From contig JANQJP010000040.1 in assembly GCA_028281575.1 (NCBI GenBank), positions 1 through 36,173 of the forward strand: a stretch of DNA of 36,173 bases. Direction: 5' to 3'. The DNA is from Cellvibrionaceae bacterium. GTDB lineage: Bacteria; Pseudomonadota; Gammaproteobacteria; Pseudomonadales; Cellvibrionaceae. Shown piece after piece: positions 24,092 through 32,963 of the stretch. Position 1 is the stretch's first letter. Every line of letters starts with the position of its first letter. A program made the position numbers and the translations under genes. The notes under the pieces are model-generated. The model was given only the letters and a program-made list of their open reading frames with translations, made no database searches and was not told the origin of the DNA.

Positions 24092-24343
24092 ATGATATCG
24101 ACTAAAGAAAAAATCATCACTATTATCGAGCAATATGACGGTGATAAATTTCTACCCAAGGACGCTATTAAGCAGTGTATTCAATTATTGGAACAAGCTT
24201 CTGAAGATTACGCGAAACAAATTGAACTGCTGCGCAGTCAAATTGGTATTTGGGGTTCCGACGATACCTCCATGTTCTCGCGTCAACTCACAGCATCCCG
24301 CTTGGCAGATGCATTGTTCTCGAAAGACACGCAATCGCATTAA
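24092..24343 (+). CDS. Small soluble protein of unknown function (83 aa)
   Basis: The ATG at 24092 follows GGAG by 7 bases; a TTG at 24086 is too close to that site. The 83-residue product is helical and charged (ISTKEKIITIIEQYDGD, KDAIKQCIQLLEQASEDYAKQIELL) with no membrane segment, and no family was recognised. It is convergent with the BNR lipoprotein gene, and a strong hairpin lies between them. Confidence 0.5.
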   Translation: MISTKEKIITIIEQYDGDKFLPKDAIKQCIQLLEQASEDYAKQIELLRSQIGIWGSDDTSMFSRQLTASRLADALFSKDTQSH

Positions 24344-24375
24344 TGTAACACTGAGGTTTATTAAAGGCTATCTGG

Positions 24376-24399
24376 GCGGCGTTGGGTCTACAACGCCGC
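24376..24399. terminator. Hairpin between convergent genes
   Basis: GCGGCGTT (24376-24383) and AACGCCGC (24392-24399) form an 8-bp GC-rich stem with an 8-base loop. It sits between the stops of two convergent genes and could serve both directions, although neither side has a long T run. Confidence 0.5.
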
Positions 24400-24422
24400 T
24401 GGCTTATATATAAAACCTACAA

Positions 24423-25901
24423 CTACTGCACGATCCATTTTTCACCATTATTTTTACCTAAAACAATGGTATTGTACCCATCCCAGGCAAATAGCTCCCC
24501 CGATTGTTTTAGGTGAGAGAAATAAGGTGTTCTATACGGAAGTGGAACTTTTTCTGCCCAGGTTTCTCCACCATCACTAGAAACCGATAAGTTGGCTTTT
24601 CCCGACAACCATGCACCCTGCAAGCCAAATCCTTGAGCATCATCCTTAAAATAGGGCAAAGTCATAAATCGAGAATGTTTTGAAGAAACCCATGTTTCGC
24701 CCCAATCGTGACTTTCATATGGATTTACCGCTAACGTTTTTGCCGCTGAACATCTTATTACACCGTCGTTACCCAAAGTAAAAGCTGAAATTCCACCCGG
24801 AAATGATTTTTCCATTGTCGTTAGGCTATCCATATCGGTAATGGCTAAGGCCTTGCTTGGTAACGAAGTGACAAGCTTATTCTCATAAGCGATGGAACTC
24901 GGGTAAATCTGTACGCCAGTCCAGAAAGCAAACTTCAAGGGATGTTCAGAAACCAGTTCCCACTTGTCTGAACTAAATTCACGATAATAAATACCGATTT
25001 TTTCATGCGTCGCTACCGTAGCAAATATTTTTTTGTCGTAAGGTGTTAATCCCATAATACTCGAGTTTAAAAAAGGACTGCCAAAATCGCGCCAGGAAAC
25101 GCCAAAATCTTTTGACATCACAATTCTTCCACTCTCGCTTCCCGCTATCCATGTACCGTCTTCTAGCTCTGCAACAGACTCAATAGCTTCCTGAACACCG
25201 GTATCATAAGACCTTACCCCTTTCTCAGGGTACCAAACTCTTACATTGCCAAGATAAGAACCAAATAATACGGAGCCATTCGAGGTTTCAAATGGCCGCA
25301 GCAAACCTTTTGATTTATTTTTTATGCCCTTGTACATATCCGCCATATGTTCGTGGGCATTTTCCCAACCGGCCATGTTTTCTGTGGAGAAGGTTTGCGT
25401 GATATGGGGATAAAATTCGTTCAGATAGTTTCCCACCCACTGGTCCTGAGATTTTCCATGCACCACTAGGGATTTATCCCTTCCAACAGCTACATAAAGT
25501 AGATGCCCCAGATCCGTAATCTCTGAGCTTTTAATCGAGAAAGACCCCATTGCCTTCGACAACGAAACATGTGACGAGATACACATTGCGCCGCATTGTC
25601 CGGAAGAAAACTCCACAAGTTCATATTCCCCCTCTGGCAGCGAACCGAAATAAACCGCGCTTCGAGAATTACCTTTTGCCGAAAACCCAATCGTATATTC
25701 CTTACTCCTTTCCTGATTAATCGACTTTACTGTCACTCCCCGCCAATAGCGGAAGAAGCCAATATTCGGCGAGTTGGCACTCAATTTAAAAATAACCAAA
25801 CCATTCTCTGGTGGGATATCTGAAGTTGGCGTTACGGTAGAAACTGTCGCGCAACCCCAGACGACAGCACTCAAAATAAGCACTATAAATTTTTTAATCA
25901 T
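24423..25901 (-). CDS. Lipoprotein with BNR/Asp-box beta-propeller
   Basis: A 492-residue predicted lipoprotein. The signal peptide ends SAVVWGC (cysteine about residue 17). An N-terminal domain (about residues 30-150) is followed by a propeller-like region with BNR/Asp-box motifs (S-x-D-x-G-x-x-W): SKDFGVSW, SHDWGETW and SSDGGETW at about 265, 405 and 455. Such propellers occur in sialidases and in non-enzymatic proteins; the sialidase catalytic residues were not identified, so an enzyme function is not claimed. The second domain contains a Cys pair (SGQCGAMC). It is probably anchored to the outer or inner membrane with the propeller in the periplasm or outside. It stands alone. Confidence 0.65.
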   Translation of the reverse strand: MIKKFIVLILSAVVWGCATVSTVTPTSDIPPENGLVIFKLSANSPNIGFFRYWRGVTVKSINQERSKEYTIGFSAKGNSRSAVYFGSLPEGEYELVEFSSGQCGAMCISSHVSLSKAMGSFSIKSSEITDLGHLLYVAVGRDKSLVVHGKSQDQWVGNYLNEFYPHITQTFSTENMAGWENAHEHMADMYKGIKNKSKGLLRPFETSNGSVLFGSYLGNVRVWYPEKGVRSYDTGVQEAIESVAELEDGTWIAGSESGRIVMSKDFGVSWRDFGSPFLNSSIMGLTPYDKKIFATVATHEKIGIYYREFSSDKWELVSEHPLKFAFWTGVQIYPSSIAYENKLVTSLPSKALAITDMDSLTTMEKSFPGGISAFTLGNDGVIRCSAAKTLAVNPYESHDWGETWVSSKHSRFMTLPYFKDDAQGFGLQGAWLSGKANLSVSSDGGETWAEKVPLPYRTPYFSHLKQSGELFAWDGYNTIVLGKNNGEKWIVQ

Positions 25902-26039
25902 TATTTTTTCTCATAACTTTTCTTAATCGATAGACCTCATACTGAAAATATACACCAAATAAATTTCAACGACATTTTATTTTCTCTTCACATCCACAGC
26001 TTATTGACCTAATTTTTCGTCGTCTCGCCACTTTTTAAG

Positions 26040-26474
26040 CTATCTAAGCTCCATTAACGCAAAGAAGATGTAGGTTAAAATAAATACCCAAGGAAAGAGT
26101 TCATGGATCGTCGTTGTTCGAATATATCTCTTCCCACAATTCAGCTTTTCATACCATTCAGAAGTATAGGGTTTTAATGGAAGTTCTTTCTCCATATCCT
26201 GAAGGACTTCATGTTTCGCCGATGTATGCCTCGTTATCGACTTGAGTGTTAAATACCAGAGAATACAAAAGCACATCGCGCACACAATTAACCCCAAACT
26301 TACGACGACTGGAATATTAAATTTTTCATCTGAGTACCGGTAGGCTAATAGTGTGATTATTACTGAGTTTAATGTTATGTATAGCCTACTTGTAATTTGC
26401 GCTCTGTCCTCAAAGGAATAAGCAAAAGACGCAAAACATTTATAAATTTCGACTTTACTATCCAAATCACTCAT
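26040..26474 (-). CDS. RipA-like small multipass membrane protein
   Basis: A 144-residue membrane protein with about three segments: residues 33-46 (LNSVIITLLAYRY), 53-74 (PVVVSLGLIVCAMCFCILWYL) and 126-141 (FPWVFILTYIFFAL). Between the second and third lies a cytosolic helix with HEVLQDMEKELPLKPYTSEWYEKL. This layout (LNS in the first helix, an acidic HE-x2-DMEK-LP block, then EW) recalls the RipA-type octameric membrane family and, more loosely, the two-TM effector-like proteins seen near nucleotide-signalling systems. No partner nucleotidyltransferase is nearby, so any defence role is speculative. The weak start region is AT-rich. Confidence 0.5.
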   Translation of the reverse strand: MSDLDSKVEIYKCFASFAYSFEDRAQITSRLYITLNSVIITLLAYRYSDEKFNIPVVVSLGLIVCAMCFCILWYLTLKSITRHTSAKHEVLQDMEKELPLKPYTSEWYEKLNCGKRYIRTTTIHELFPWVFILTYIFFALMELR

Positions 26475-26575
26475 AGCTTCAAGCTACCCCCTATTAATTT
26501 AGTTATGACTAGATATATCAACGCCACCCGAACAATCAGGACCGCCTAAAAAGGGTCGTGATTAATGGAATAGCT

Positions 26576-26757
26576 TTAGTATTTTTTAATCAAAAAATTA
26601 TCTAAACCAAGCGCTCTAGTGTTTTCTTCGGAGCACCAAATTACGATTGCAACTTCTTCAAATTCTTTTTGTATCCAATTTTTTGTAACGCTGTTTTAAC
26701 CTGACTCTCGATATATCCTTGCAGGACGCCATAGTCTTTGGGCAATACAAGAGTCAT
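26576..26757 (-). pseudogene. Frameshifted small gene in the 26475-26819 gap
   Basis: On the minus strand, an ATG at 26757 opens a frame giving MTLVLPKDYGVLQGYIESQVKT that stops after 38 codons. A second frame, entered at an A6 run, gives WIQKEFEEVAIVIWCSEENTRALG and ends at 26576. Joined, the two give a plausible soluble protein of about 60 residues. I take it as a small gene broken by a one-base change at the A run, although sequencing error is possible. Family unknown. No other content was seen in this gap. Confidence 0.3.
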
Positions 26758-26819
26758 TTATTTTAAGAGTCTCGTCATTCTACGTTTTGCAATATACCTA
26801 ATCACAAATGTTATATATT

Positions 26820-27947
26820 TTATTTTGAAGCGCTTCTAATTTCGATACAAAGTTGTTCAGAACGACCAACCCATCTCCCCGAACGGATGCCATTAAAGAT
26901 TTGAAGCGCAATTTCAATTTCCCGTGCAGCTCTTTTCAGCACTTCAACGCGGTGCTCAGAACTCGTAGATGCCATAGCATCGTTCCTATACATCAAACTT
27001 CTTTCAAAGTGCACACGTCCAACACCTTCAACCCAGCCTATGCGGCTAAAGTACTGTTGAGCGAGATCAAGATATACATCCCCACCTTGCTTAATTCCTT
27101 TATTTAGGGTCTCCGCGATCCTGAGGTTCGCGATCCCCAGATGCTCCACATCATCTACTTGTTCGAAAAGGCGCAGGCTCTGTTCGAAACGCACCAGCGC
27201 TGTGTCCAACTGATTTGTCATTAATGCAACGTTACCAAAGTTCCCTTCTATTCGTGCAGACAGTTCTGGATAATTTTGAACACCAGCGTCCGCTATTACT
27301 TTTTGGGCTGAGAAAAACGATTGTTCGGCGGATTGAAGAGCTAATTTGCGCGATCTTAGATAGGAAATTCCAATGTAACGATGGGCATAAAAACGCAACT
27401 CAACCATCTCGCCCCCGACTGCTGGAGAAGGCAAATTATCGAGTACCCACTGAATTTCTTCGCGGCCGTTTTTATGTTGCTCCGCCAAGATTAGCATGTA
27501 ACCAATATCCTTCACACGAACCCAGCGCGCTTCAGCAACATCACCCGTTGCTTTGAGCGCCGCTTCATAAGCCCGACCAAACTCAATCGCTTTTTCATAC
27601 TGCGACGAATACTCGAAATATTCACGCAGACGCATACGAATTTGAAGTATTTTGTTCCAGTTACTAGAACGGTGAAGGTGACGAATCTCTCTAGCCAAGT
27701 CTTCCACATGACGCTCGAGAACGTCGCTTACACGACTATTTAATGAAATATCTTCATCAATTATGCGTAGGAATGAATGGAGAAAATCAACCTCATTTTG
27801 AGTAATACTTTTCGGTTGATTTTTCTTTGTTAAATCACGTAATTTTAAAAGAAGGCTAAGGAATTTATCGCCGAACGCAACGAGAGCCGCTATCCCACCA
27901 AGGATAATAACGATTAAAGACCATTGCTGTGTAAGAATATCAATCAT
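26820..27947 (-). CDS. Membrane-anchored TPR-like protein
   Basis: A 375-residue protein with one N-terminal membrane segment (residues about 8-31, WSLIVIILGGIAALVAFGDKFLSLLL) and a long cytosolic helical region. From about residue 100 on it shows tetratricopeptide-like helix pairs: YSSQYEKAIEFGRAYEAAL, NFGNVALMTNQLDTALVRFEQSLRLFEQ and IANLRIAETLNKG. TPR domains bind other proteins, so an adaptor or scaffold role fits. No enzyme domain was found. It is upstream of the broken small gene and the RipA-like gene in the same direction, so the three may have formed one accessory group. Confidence 0.62.
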   Translation of the reverse strand: MIDILTQQWSLIVIILGGIAALVAFGDKFLSLLLKLRDLTKKNQPKSITQNEVDFLHSFLRIIDEDISLNSRVSDVLERHVEDLAREIRHLHRSSNWNKILQIRMRLREYFEYSSQYEKAIEFGRAYEAALKATGDVAEARWVRVKDIGYMLILAEQHKNGREEIQWVLDNLPSPAVGGEMVELRFYAHRYIGISYLRSRKLALQSAEQSFFSAQKVIADAGVQNYPELSARIEGNFGNVALMTNQLDTALVRFEQSLRLFEQVDDVEHLGIANLRIAETLNKGIKQGGDVYLDLAQQYFSRIGWVEGVGRVHFERSLMYRNDAMASTSSEHRVEVLKRAAREIEIALQIFNGIRSGRWVGRSEQLCIEIRSASK

Positions 27948-28259
27948 TTGTTACAACCAGGGGCGTTAAACACTCCTATTTAAACAGGAACTTCAGGACT
28001 TTGCGCCCTGTATGTATAACGTGATGTGCAAATCCAGCACCGCCAAGGCACACGCAATAATATCATTTTTTTGAGTCTGGTATTTTTTTCGAAAAATCGC
28101 AGTGTACCCTCACCGCTTATAATCAAGAAACATCTCCTCGCTTACTCTACACAAACTTTTATATTCCCGCTTCTCCAATTTTGATGTCAACGTTCGTTGG
28201 GGTACGATAGTGCGCTAATTCGGTAGCATCGTAAATGTAGCTGCAATCAAGGAAAAATT
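27948..28259. other. Intergenic region upstream of the AbgT-family gene
   Basis: No gene was found in these 312 bases, which separate two divergent genes. The only notable structure is a near-palindrome CCTATTTAAACAGG at about 27976-27989. The promoters were not resolved. Confidence 0.3.
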
Positions 28260-29852
28260 TTGGCAACTAATAGGCAAATTGACAATGATTTAACGCCGAA
28301 AGGTGGTTGGTTTTCGCGATTTCTTAGCACCGTTGAGTGGCTGGGGAATTTGCTTCCTCACCCAGTGACGCTATTCGCACTGTTCGCACTTTTGATCTAC
28401 TTGCTTAGCGGTATTTTGGGCTACTTCGAGATCGCCGTCGCAGATCCGCGCCCGCCGGACGCCAAAGGTCGCGAAGAAGACGGCATGATAGAAGTAATTT
28501 CGCTGGTGAATGCAGAAGGTCTGCAACGAATCATGACCGGACTGGTGACTAACTTCACCGGCTTTGCGCCGTTGGGCACTGTGCTGGTTGCCCTGCTCGG
28601 CGTGTCAGTCGCGGAGCATTCCGGTCTATTGTCTGCACTGATGCGCGCGCTGGTGGTCAATGCTTCCCGCCGCACCGTCACTGTCTTAGTGGTATTTGCC
28701 GGCATTATCTCCAATACGGCTTCAGAATTGGGATACGTTGTACTCATTCCCTTGGGGGCGATGATTTTTCATTCGCTTGGGCGCCATCCGCTCGCCGGGT
28801 TGGCGGCAGCATTTGCCGGTGTATCGGGGGGTTACAGTGCGAATTTATTGCTGGGAACCGTCGACCCCTTGCTTTCCGGCATCACTGAAGCTGCTTCCCA
28901 CATGATTGACCCGGACTATTCAGTCGGCCCGGAAGTTAACTGGTATTTCATGGTAATCAGTACCTTTCTTATCACCGGTCTCGGGGCTTTGGTTACGGAA
29001 AAAATTGTTGAACCAAGGCTCGGAAAATACGATCCGCGGGAAGCATCAATCGATTTAAATGCGCAAAAAATCGAACAACTCAACCCAGAAGAAAAAAGCG
29101 GCCTTAAGGCCGCTGGGTTGGCCTTTATAATCCTATGTGTTTTGCTTGCTCTCACTATTGTGCCCAGTAACGGAATTTTGCGCCATCCCGAAACAGGTGC
29201 CGTCGCCGGTTCTCCTTTTTTAAAGGGTATTGTCGCTATCATATTCTGTACATTTGCCATACCAGGTTTTGCCTACGGAAGAGTCGCTGGCACGATGAAA
29301 AATGATCGCGATATTATTAATGCAATGTCGAACAGTATGGGAAGTTTGAGCCTTTATATTGTGCTGGTATTTTTTGCAGCCCAGTTTGTGGCTTTTTTCA
29401 AATGGACGAATTTAGGTACGGTATTGGCGGTTAAAGGCGCAGTACTTTTACGCGCACTCGGACTGGATGGCCCGGAAATTTTTGTTTTCTTTATCTTGAT
29501 GTGTGCTTTCGTTAATTTATCTCTGGGTAGCGCGTCGGCGCAATGGGCCGTGACAGCGCCAATATTTGTGCCAATGTTGATGCTGATTGGCTTTGCGCCG
29601 GAAACGATTCAGGCGGCTTATCGCATTGGTGATTCTGTGACGAATATCATTACGCCAATGATGAGTTATTTCGGATTAATACTAGCGATTGGCGAGCGCT
29701 ATCACAAAAATCTTGGTATGGGCACTTTAATTTCTACAATGCTACCGTATTCGATGGTATTTTTCGTCGGTTGGACTCTGTTGTTTTATTTTTGGGTTTT
29801 TCTACTTGGCATGCCGGTCGGGCCAGGTGCAGAAACATATTACCAACCGTAA
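28260..29852 (+). CDS. AbgT-family transporter
   Basis: A 530-residue inner-membrane transporter of the AbgT family. E. coli AbgT takes up p-aminobenzoyl-glutamate, and other members export sulfonamides or p-aminobenzoate-like compounds by proton exchange. About 11-13 hydrophobic segments are visible, starting at VEWLGNLLPHPVTLFALFALLIYL. Family blocks include NTASELGYVVLIPLGAMIFH, AFAGVSGGYSANLLLGTVDPLLSGITEAA, NLSLGSASAQWAVTAPIFVPML and GDSVTNIITPMMSYFGLIL. The start is TTG at 28260, with AAGGA 6 bases upstream. It stands alone. The true substrate cannot be read from sequence. Confidence 0.9.
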   Translation: MATNRQIDNDLTPKGGWFSRFLSTVEWLGNLLPHPVTLFALFALLIYLLSGILGYFEIAVADPRPPDAKGREEDGMIEVISLVNAEGLQRIMTGLVTNFTGFAPLGTVLVALLGVSVAEHSGLLSALMRALVVNASRRTVTVLVVFAGIISNTASELGYVVLIPLGAMIFHSLGRHPLAGLAAAFAGVSGGYSANLLLGTVDPLLSGITEAASHMIDPDYSVGPEVNWYFMVISTFLITGLGALVTEKIVEPRLGKYDPREASIDLNAQKIEQLNPEEKSGLKAAGLAFIILCVLLALTIVPSNGILRHPETGAVAGSPFLKGIVAIIFCTFAIPGFAYGRVAGTMKNDRDIINAMSNSMGSLSLYIVLVFFAAQFVAFFKWTNLGTVLAVKGAVLLRALGLDGPEIFVFFILMCAFVNLSLGSASAQWAVTAPIFVPMLMLIGFAPETIQAAYRIGDSVTNIITPMMSYFGLILAIGERYHKNLGMGTLISTMLPYSMVFFVGWTLLFYFWVFLLGMPVGPGAETYYQP

Positions 29853-29972
29853 TCTGGATGTCGACAAACCTAGAATCACCGTTTTGTTTGTTGACTACTC
29901 ATGGCATCAGTAGCTCTCTCAAAATTTAGTATTGAATGTCTTTTCTATCTGAAAATCATCCATCAAATGTTA

Positions 29973-30851
29973 TTAATTACTTTTTGATAACAATGTATTT
30001 TCAAGAGCAAATTTCTTACGGGTATCCAATTTAAGCCGTCTATTCAATTTAGAGAAATACTTATCAAATATTTCATCAAATATGCCATTTTTTTGAATCA
30101 CATCGAAGCCATTTTCCATTCGGTCTGCGAGCTTTTGATTTTTAGGATTGACGTAAAAAACGATACTATAAGGGTATTCAATAAGTATTGAGGGTTCAAT
30201 CATTAACCCTCCTAACGACTTAGCGCGCAACTTGAAGGCCTCTTCTACCTCATTGGCTCCGAGAGCAAAATAGTCAAACTTTTTCTCCTTGAGGCGCACA
30301 AAAATATCATCAAAGCTACCACCCTCAACTACAGGGTAACCGTTGTCTCGAAATAACATCGCATCAGGCCAGCCCTCCGGAATTCCGTGGGCCAGTCTTT
30401 TCATGTTAGATTCAGACTTAATGGTTCTAAATTTTTCTGCATCTTCTTTTCTAATAATTAACACTCTCTGACCAATAAGTCCCTTCATAATTGGCCGACC
30501 AATTGTTATCTTCTTTGAATGCTTGAGCAAAGGAGAATCATTTACTGATGCAAATAAATCATAGCCACCAACACTAAATAAGTTTTTTTCATCCTCTGGT
30601 TCATTATAATTTGAAGAATCAACAACCAACGCCCACTTCCCAAACTGTGCTTCGCTCGCCACCAGTACAGCATTCAGGAGCTCATTTTCATAGCTTCTCC
30701 GTAGTTCTGTGCGACCACCCCCATCCCAGAGTTTTATTACTTCTACCTTTTCACCTTCAAAACTCTTACTCCAGGTCAGTTGAGAACCACTAAGAAAAAC
30801 CAGAGCGGCGATTAACACATATAAAAACTTAATCTTCACATCGACTTTCAT
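29973..30851 (-). CDS. Orphan periplasmic solute-binding-like protein
   Basis: A 292-residue exported protein resembling bacterial extracellular solute-binding proteins of family 3 (amino-acid-type). A signal peptide lies at residues about 8-28 (LYVLIAALVFLSGSQLTWS). The two-lobed pattern is visible from IKLWDGGG to FDEIFDKYF near the end, with the closing helix block GFDVIQKNGIFDEIFDKYFSKL as in this family. No permease or ATPase gene is adjacent. Such orphan forms are frequent in marine gammaproteobacteria and may act as sensors or have been recruited to other roles. AT-rich, with a weak ribosome site. Confidence 0.68.
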   Translation of the reverse strand: MKVDVKIKFLYVLIAALVFLSGSQLTWSKSFEGEKVEVIKLWDGGGRTELRRSYENELLNAVLVASEAQFGKWALVVDSSNYNEPEDEKNLFSVGGYDLFASVNDSPLLKHSKKITIGRPIMKGLIGQRVLIIRKEDAEKFRTIKSESNMKRLAHGIPEGWPDAMLFRDNGYPVVEGGSFDDIFVRLKEKKFDYFALGANEVEEAFKLRAKSLGGLMIEPSILIEYPYSIVFYVNPKNQKLADRMENGFDVIQKNGIFDEIFDKYFSKLNRRLKLDTRKKFALENTLLSKSN

Positions 30852-31296
30852 TTTCGTATTTTTTCTATTTTCATTATTTTTTTAAAAACATTTTCCATAA
30901 CTTAGAGTTATGCCTACCATGCTCGCGCGAACTACTCTGGCACAGCAAACAGTCCATTTACCCTCTAACTCGACAAAGCAATTCAACATATAACTCTTAT
31001 ATCTGTTAACTGGCATCAAATGTAACGCCAGCACTGAATACTTCGTGACTTACTATTTCAAAATAAGCTTCTTTCGAAGGCTTTTTAATCTCAACAACCG
31101 GCAAACAAATTTAAATCGCATCTGTTAACAGAACACCCAATAGCTCTAGCCATTGAACATTGATTACTTTGCCATATACTGATGAATGTCGAAACGCTTT
31201 CTACTATTCCAAATTCATTTTTCAGCATTCGCACAAACTATTCCTCATTACTCTCCATATATTGCTAAATTTTTCTAAGTAATCGTCATAACTTTC
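30852..31296. other. Intergenic region with a possible gene fragment
   Basis: No full gene is seen in these 445 bases. On the minus strand, 31110-31006 contains a frame without a start codon (VEIKKPSKEAYFEIVSHEVF and onward) that reads like coding sequence and ends at TAA. This may be a decayed gene. The rest is AT-rich. Confidence 0.25.
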
Positions 31297-31515
31297 TTAT
31301 AAACAAAGTTTAAATTGCTCCATAAAGTACTCAATACTTCTCCATTTCCTTACTAGTGTCAAACCCATTGCGCTAACATATGCACAAAATCTTGACATGC
31401 CATACATGAAAAAAGCACTGACCTTTCCTCGACCTATTCCATCTGAAATTTGGTCATTCGCAAGATGAATATGAGCATCCGCTCTACCATAAAATTCATC
31501 ATCAACGTCTTTCAT
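31297..31515 (-). CDS. DUF3144-family protein
   Basis: A 72-residue soluble protein matching the DUF3144 family, whose function is unknown. The family pattern is DVDDEFYGRADAHIHLANDQ followed by GRGKVSAFFMYGMSRFCAYVSA and EYFMEQFK; homologues read like VDxxFWxRADAHIxLANxQ. A ribosome site AAGAGAT lies about 8 bases before the ATG at 31515. Slightly truncated at the C-terminus relative to usual family members. Confidence 0.78.
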   Translation of the reverse strand: MKDVDDEFYGRADAHIHLANDQISDGIGRGKVSAFFMYGMSRFCAYVSAMGLTLVRKWRSIEYFMEQFKLCL

Positions 31516-31560
31516 TACTTATCTCTTGATATCAAAGGACTAAATATTTAGTACATGGTG

Positions 31561-31863
31561 TCACTTTTTAGATAATCGACCATATAGAAAAATAACTAAA
31601 ATTACTTGTGAATAACTGATGACTATTTGCGCCGGAATTCCCAAATAGAATAACCAGCCTGGCATATCTGGAATATATAAAATCAACCACAACGGGAAAG
31701 TTAATATCGCTGCGCCTCCAATAGATATAAATACATAGAAATAATCAAACAAACCCCAGGCGTTCTTGAACCCGTAACCAGTAGCTCCAATTGCCAGAAA
31801 AATGAACAGGCAAGCAATACCAAAATGCAAAGTGGTCAATGAGACAATTTTAGCTTTCAACAT
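31561..31863 (-). CDS. Small membrane protein of unknown function (100 aa)
   Basis: A 100-residue protein with three hydrophobic segments: about 10-32 (LHFGIACLFIFLAIGATGYGF), 39-64 (FDYFYVFISIGGAAILTFPLWLIL) and 72-94 (FYLGIPAQIVISYSQVILVIF). The C-terminus is basic (YGRLSKK). No family was recognised. The start at 31863 lacks a clear ribosome site. It lies upstream of the DUF3144 gene in the same direction. Confidence 0.55.
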   Translation of the reverse strand: MLKAKIVSLTTLHFGIACLFIFLAIGATGYGFKNAWGLFDYFYVFISIGGAAILTFPLWLILYIPDMPGWLFYLGIPAQIVISYSQVILVIFLYGRLSKK

Positions 31864-32561
31864 CTGATCGCTTTGTTATAGGTTTGATTTTCCAAGTACA
31901 TTTGTTTTGATTGTTCTAAGGCTCAATATTCGTTACCAGCTACTCTTCAAGACGCATATCACAACAACAGACATATTTTGACCAAAATATGAACACTACC
32001 GCGGTGCTCCCGCAGCGTCAAGCCTGGCAAAAACCGTAAAAACTGTCGCAGAGGAAAGTGTCTCGACACGGGTATTTCTTAAGCAGAAGCCTTCTGCAGG
32101 TTTAAGATCTATATATTTAAAAAATAAATACCTTGGAATTACGCTATTACGTGACGGGACATCCGCGTTTGCAATACGGAATGACCTTCACCAACCCAAC
32201 TCGGGTTACCACATCAAGCAATCAAAAGTTTATATTCAGAAGGGTATTTAATAACTATAGATGCTTATGCCAACCAAGCGACAAACCTTCAAAAAAGTAC
32301 TTTTCAAAGCTATTTGCGACAAAAAGTGTTCTTATTTCTAAATATTGGCGTCTCGCGTTACGACTAAACAAAGTTAGAGTATTTAAAAGATATTCATCTC
32401 TTGTTAATATACCCTCCCGTCTACCTTGACGCGGTTCTATTTTTTTACTTCTTTATTTGTAGGCTTTAGTTCGTCGGACACATTCGTTTGATGTTTATGG
32501 ATATGTGTGAATAAGAGCAATACAGTTTCAAATTTTGATCTACTAGTGTTTATACGAAGTT
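31864..32561. other. Gene-poor stretch with palindromes
   Basis: No supported gene lies in these 698 bases; a 98-residue frame at 32133-32429 from TTG has a basic, low-information composition and is not accepted. Two structures are noted: the 20-base palindrome CATATTTTGACCAAAATATG (31972-31991), and a small hairpin GCAGAA-GCC-TTCTGC at about 32081-32095. Confidence 0.4.
31972..31991. promoter_or_regulatory. Perfect 9-bp inverted repeat, operator candidate
   Basis: CATATTTTG-AC-CAAAATATG is a perfect palindrome with a two-base centre, about 110 bases upstream of the small membrane protein gene on the minus strand. Its length and symmetry fit a dimeric regulator site. No regulator gene is adjacent. 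Confidence 0.35.
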
Positions 32562-32963
32562 ATGAGTGAATTCGATAAGTTTGAAGAAACGGATACCAAG
32601 CAATATCCGTTGGTATATGTCAACAGCAAGGACCAGGGCATTCTTTTGCCGGCCCACGCCGACAATGTTATTTGTGTGCATCTGCCGAAAAACGAATGGA
32701 TTAGTGCAGGCATTCCTTTCGTAAATCGCAAGCGTTTCGATTCTATTATCGGCACGTACACATGTACGACACGAGGTGATGTGATCGTCCATCCAGTGGA
32801 CGAGCGTTTAGCTAAGCGGCTCCCTGATGGGTTTTCGCTAGGCGCTCAGTTTATGGTGGATAAAACGGGCTTTTTCATCGCTATCGAAGAATACATCGTT
32901 GACCTTTATCAGGCGCCAAAATCGATAAATAAAGTTGAGCTGGGCGATTTAGCCGTCGCCTAA
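32562..32963 (+). CDS. Soluble protein of unknown function (133 aa)
   Basis: A 133-residue protein without signal peptide or membrane segment. It begins MSEFDKFEETDTKQYPLVY. The middle has a beta-rich look (VICVHLPKNEWISAGIPFVN, GTYTCTTRGDVIVHPVDE) and the end reads LYQAPKSINKVELGDL. No family was recognised. Codon and amino-acid composition are normal, supporting a real gene. The ribosome site is weak (GAAG before the ATG). Confidence 0.55.
   Translation: MSEFDKFEETDTKQYPLVYVNSKDQGILLPAHADNVICVHLPKNEWISAGIPFVNRKRFDSIIGTYTCTTRGDVIVHPVDERLAKRLPDGFSLGAQFMVDKTGFFIAIEEYIVDLYQAPKSINKVELGDLAVA

Noticed and set aside
26040-27947. Complete CBASS or Pycsar-type defence system
   Set aside because: No cyclase, nucleotidyltransferase or nucleotide sensor was found in the region; only a small membrane protein and a TPR protein are present.
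32133-32429. 98-residue plus-strand frame from TTG
   Set aside because: No ribosome site, low-information Arg/Lys/Ser composition, no recognisable fold.
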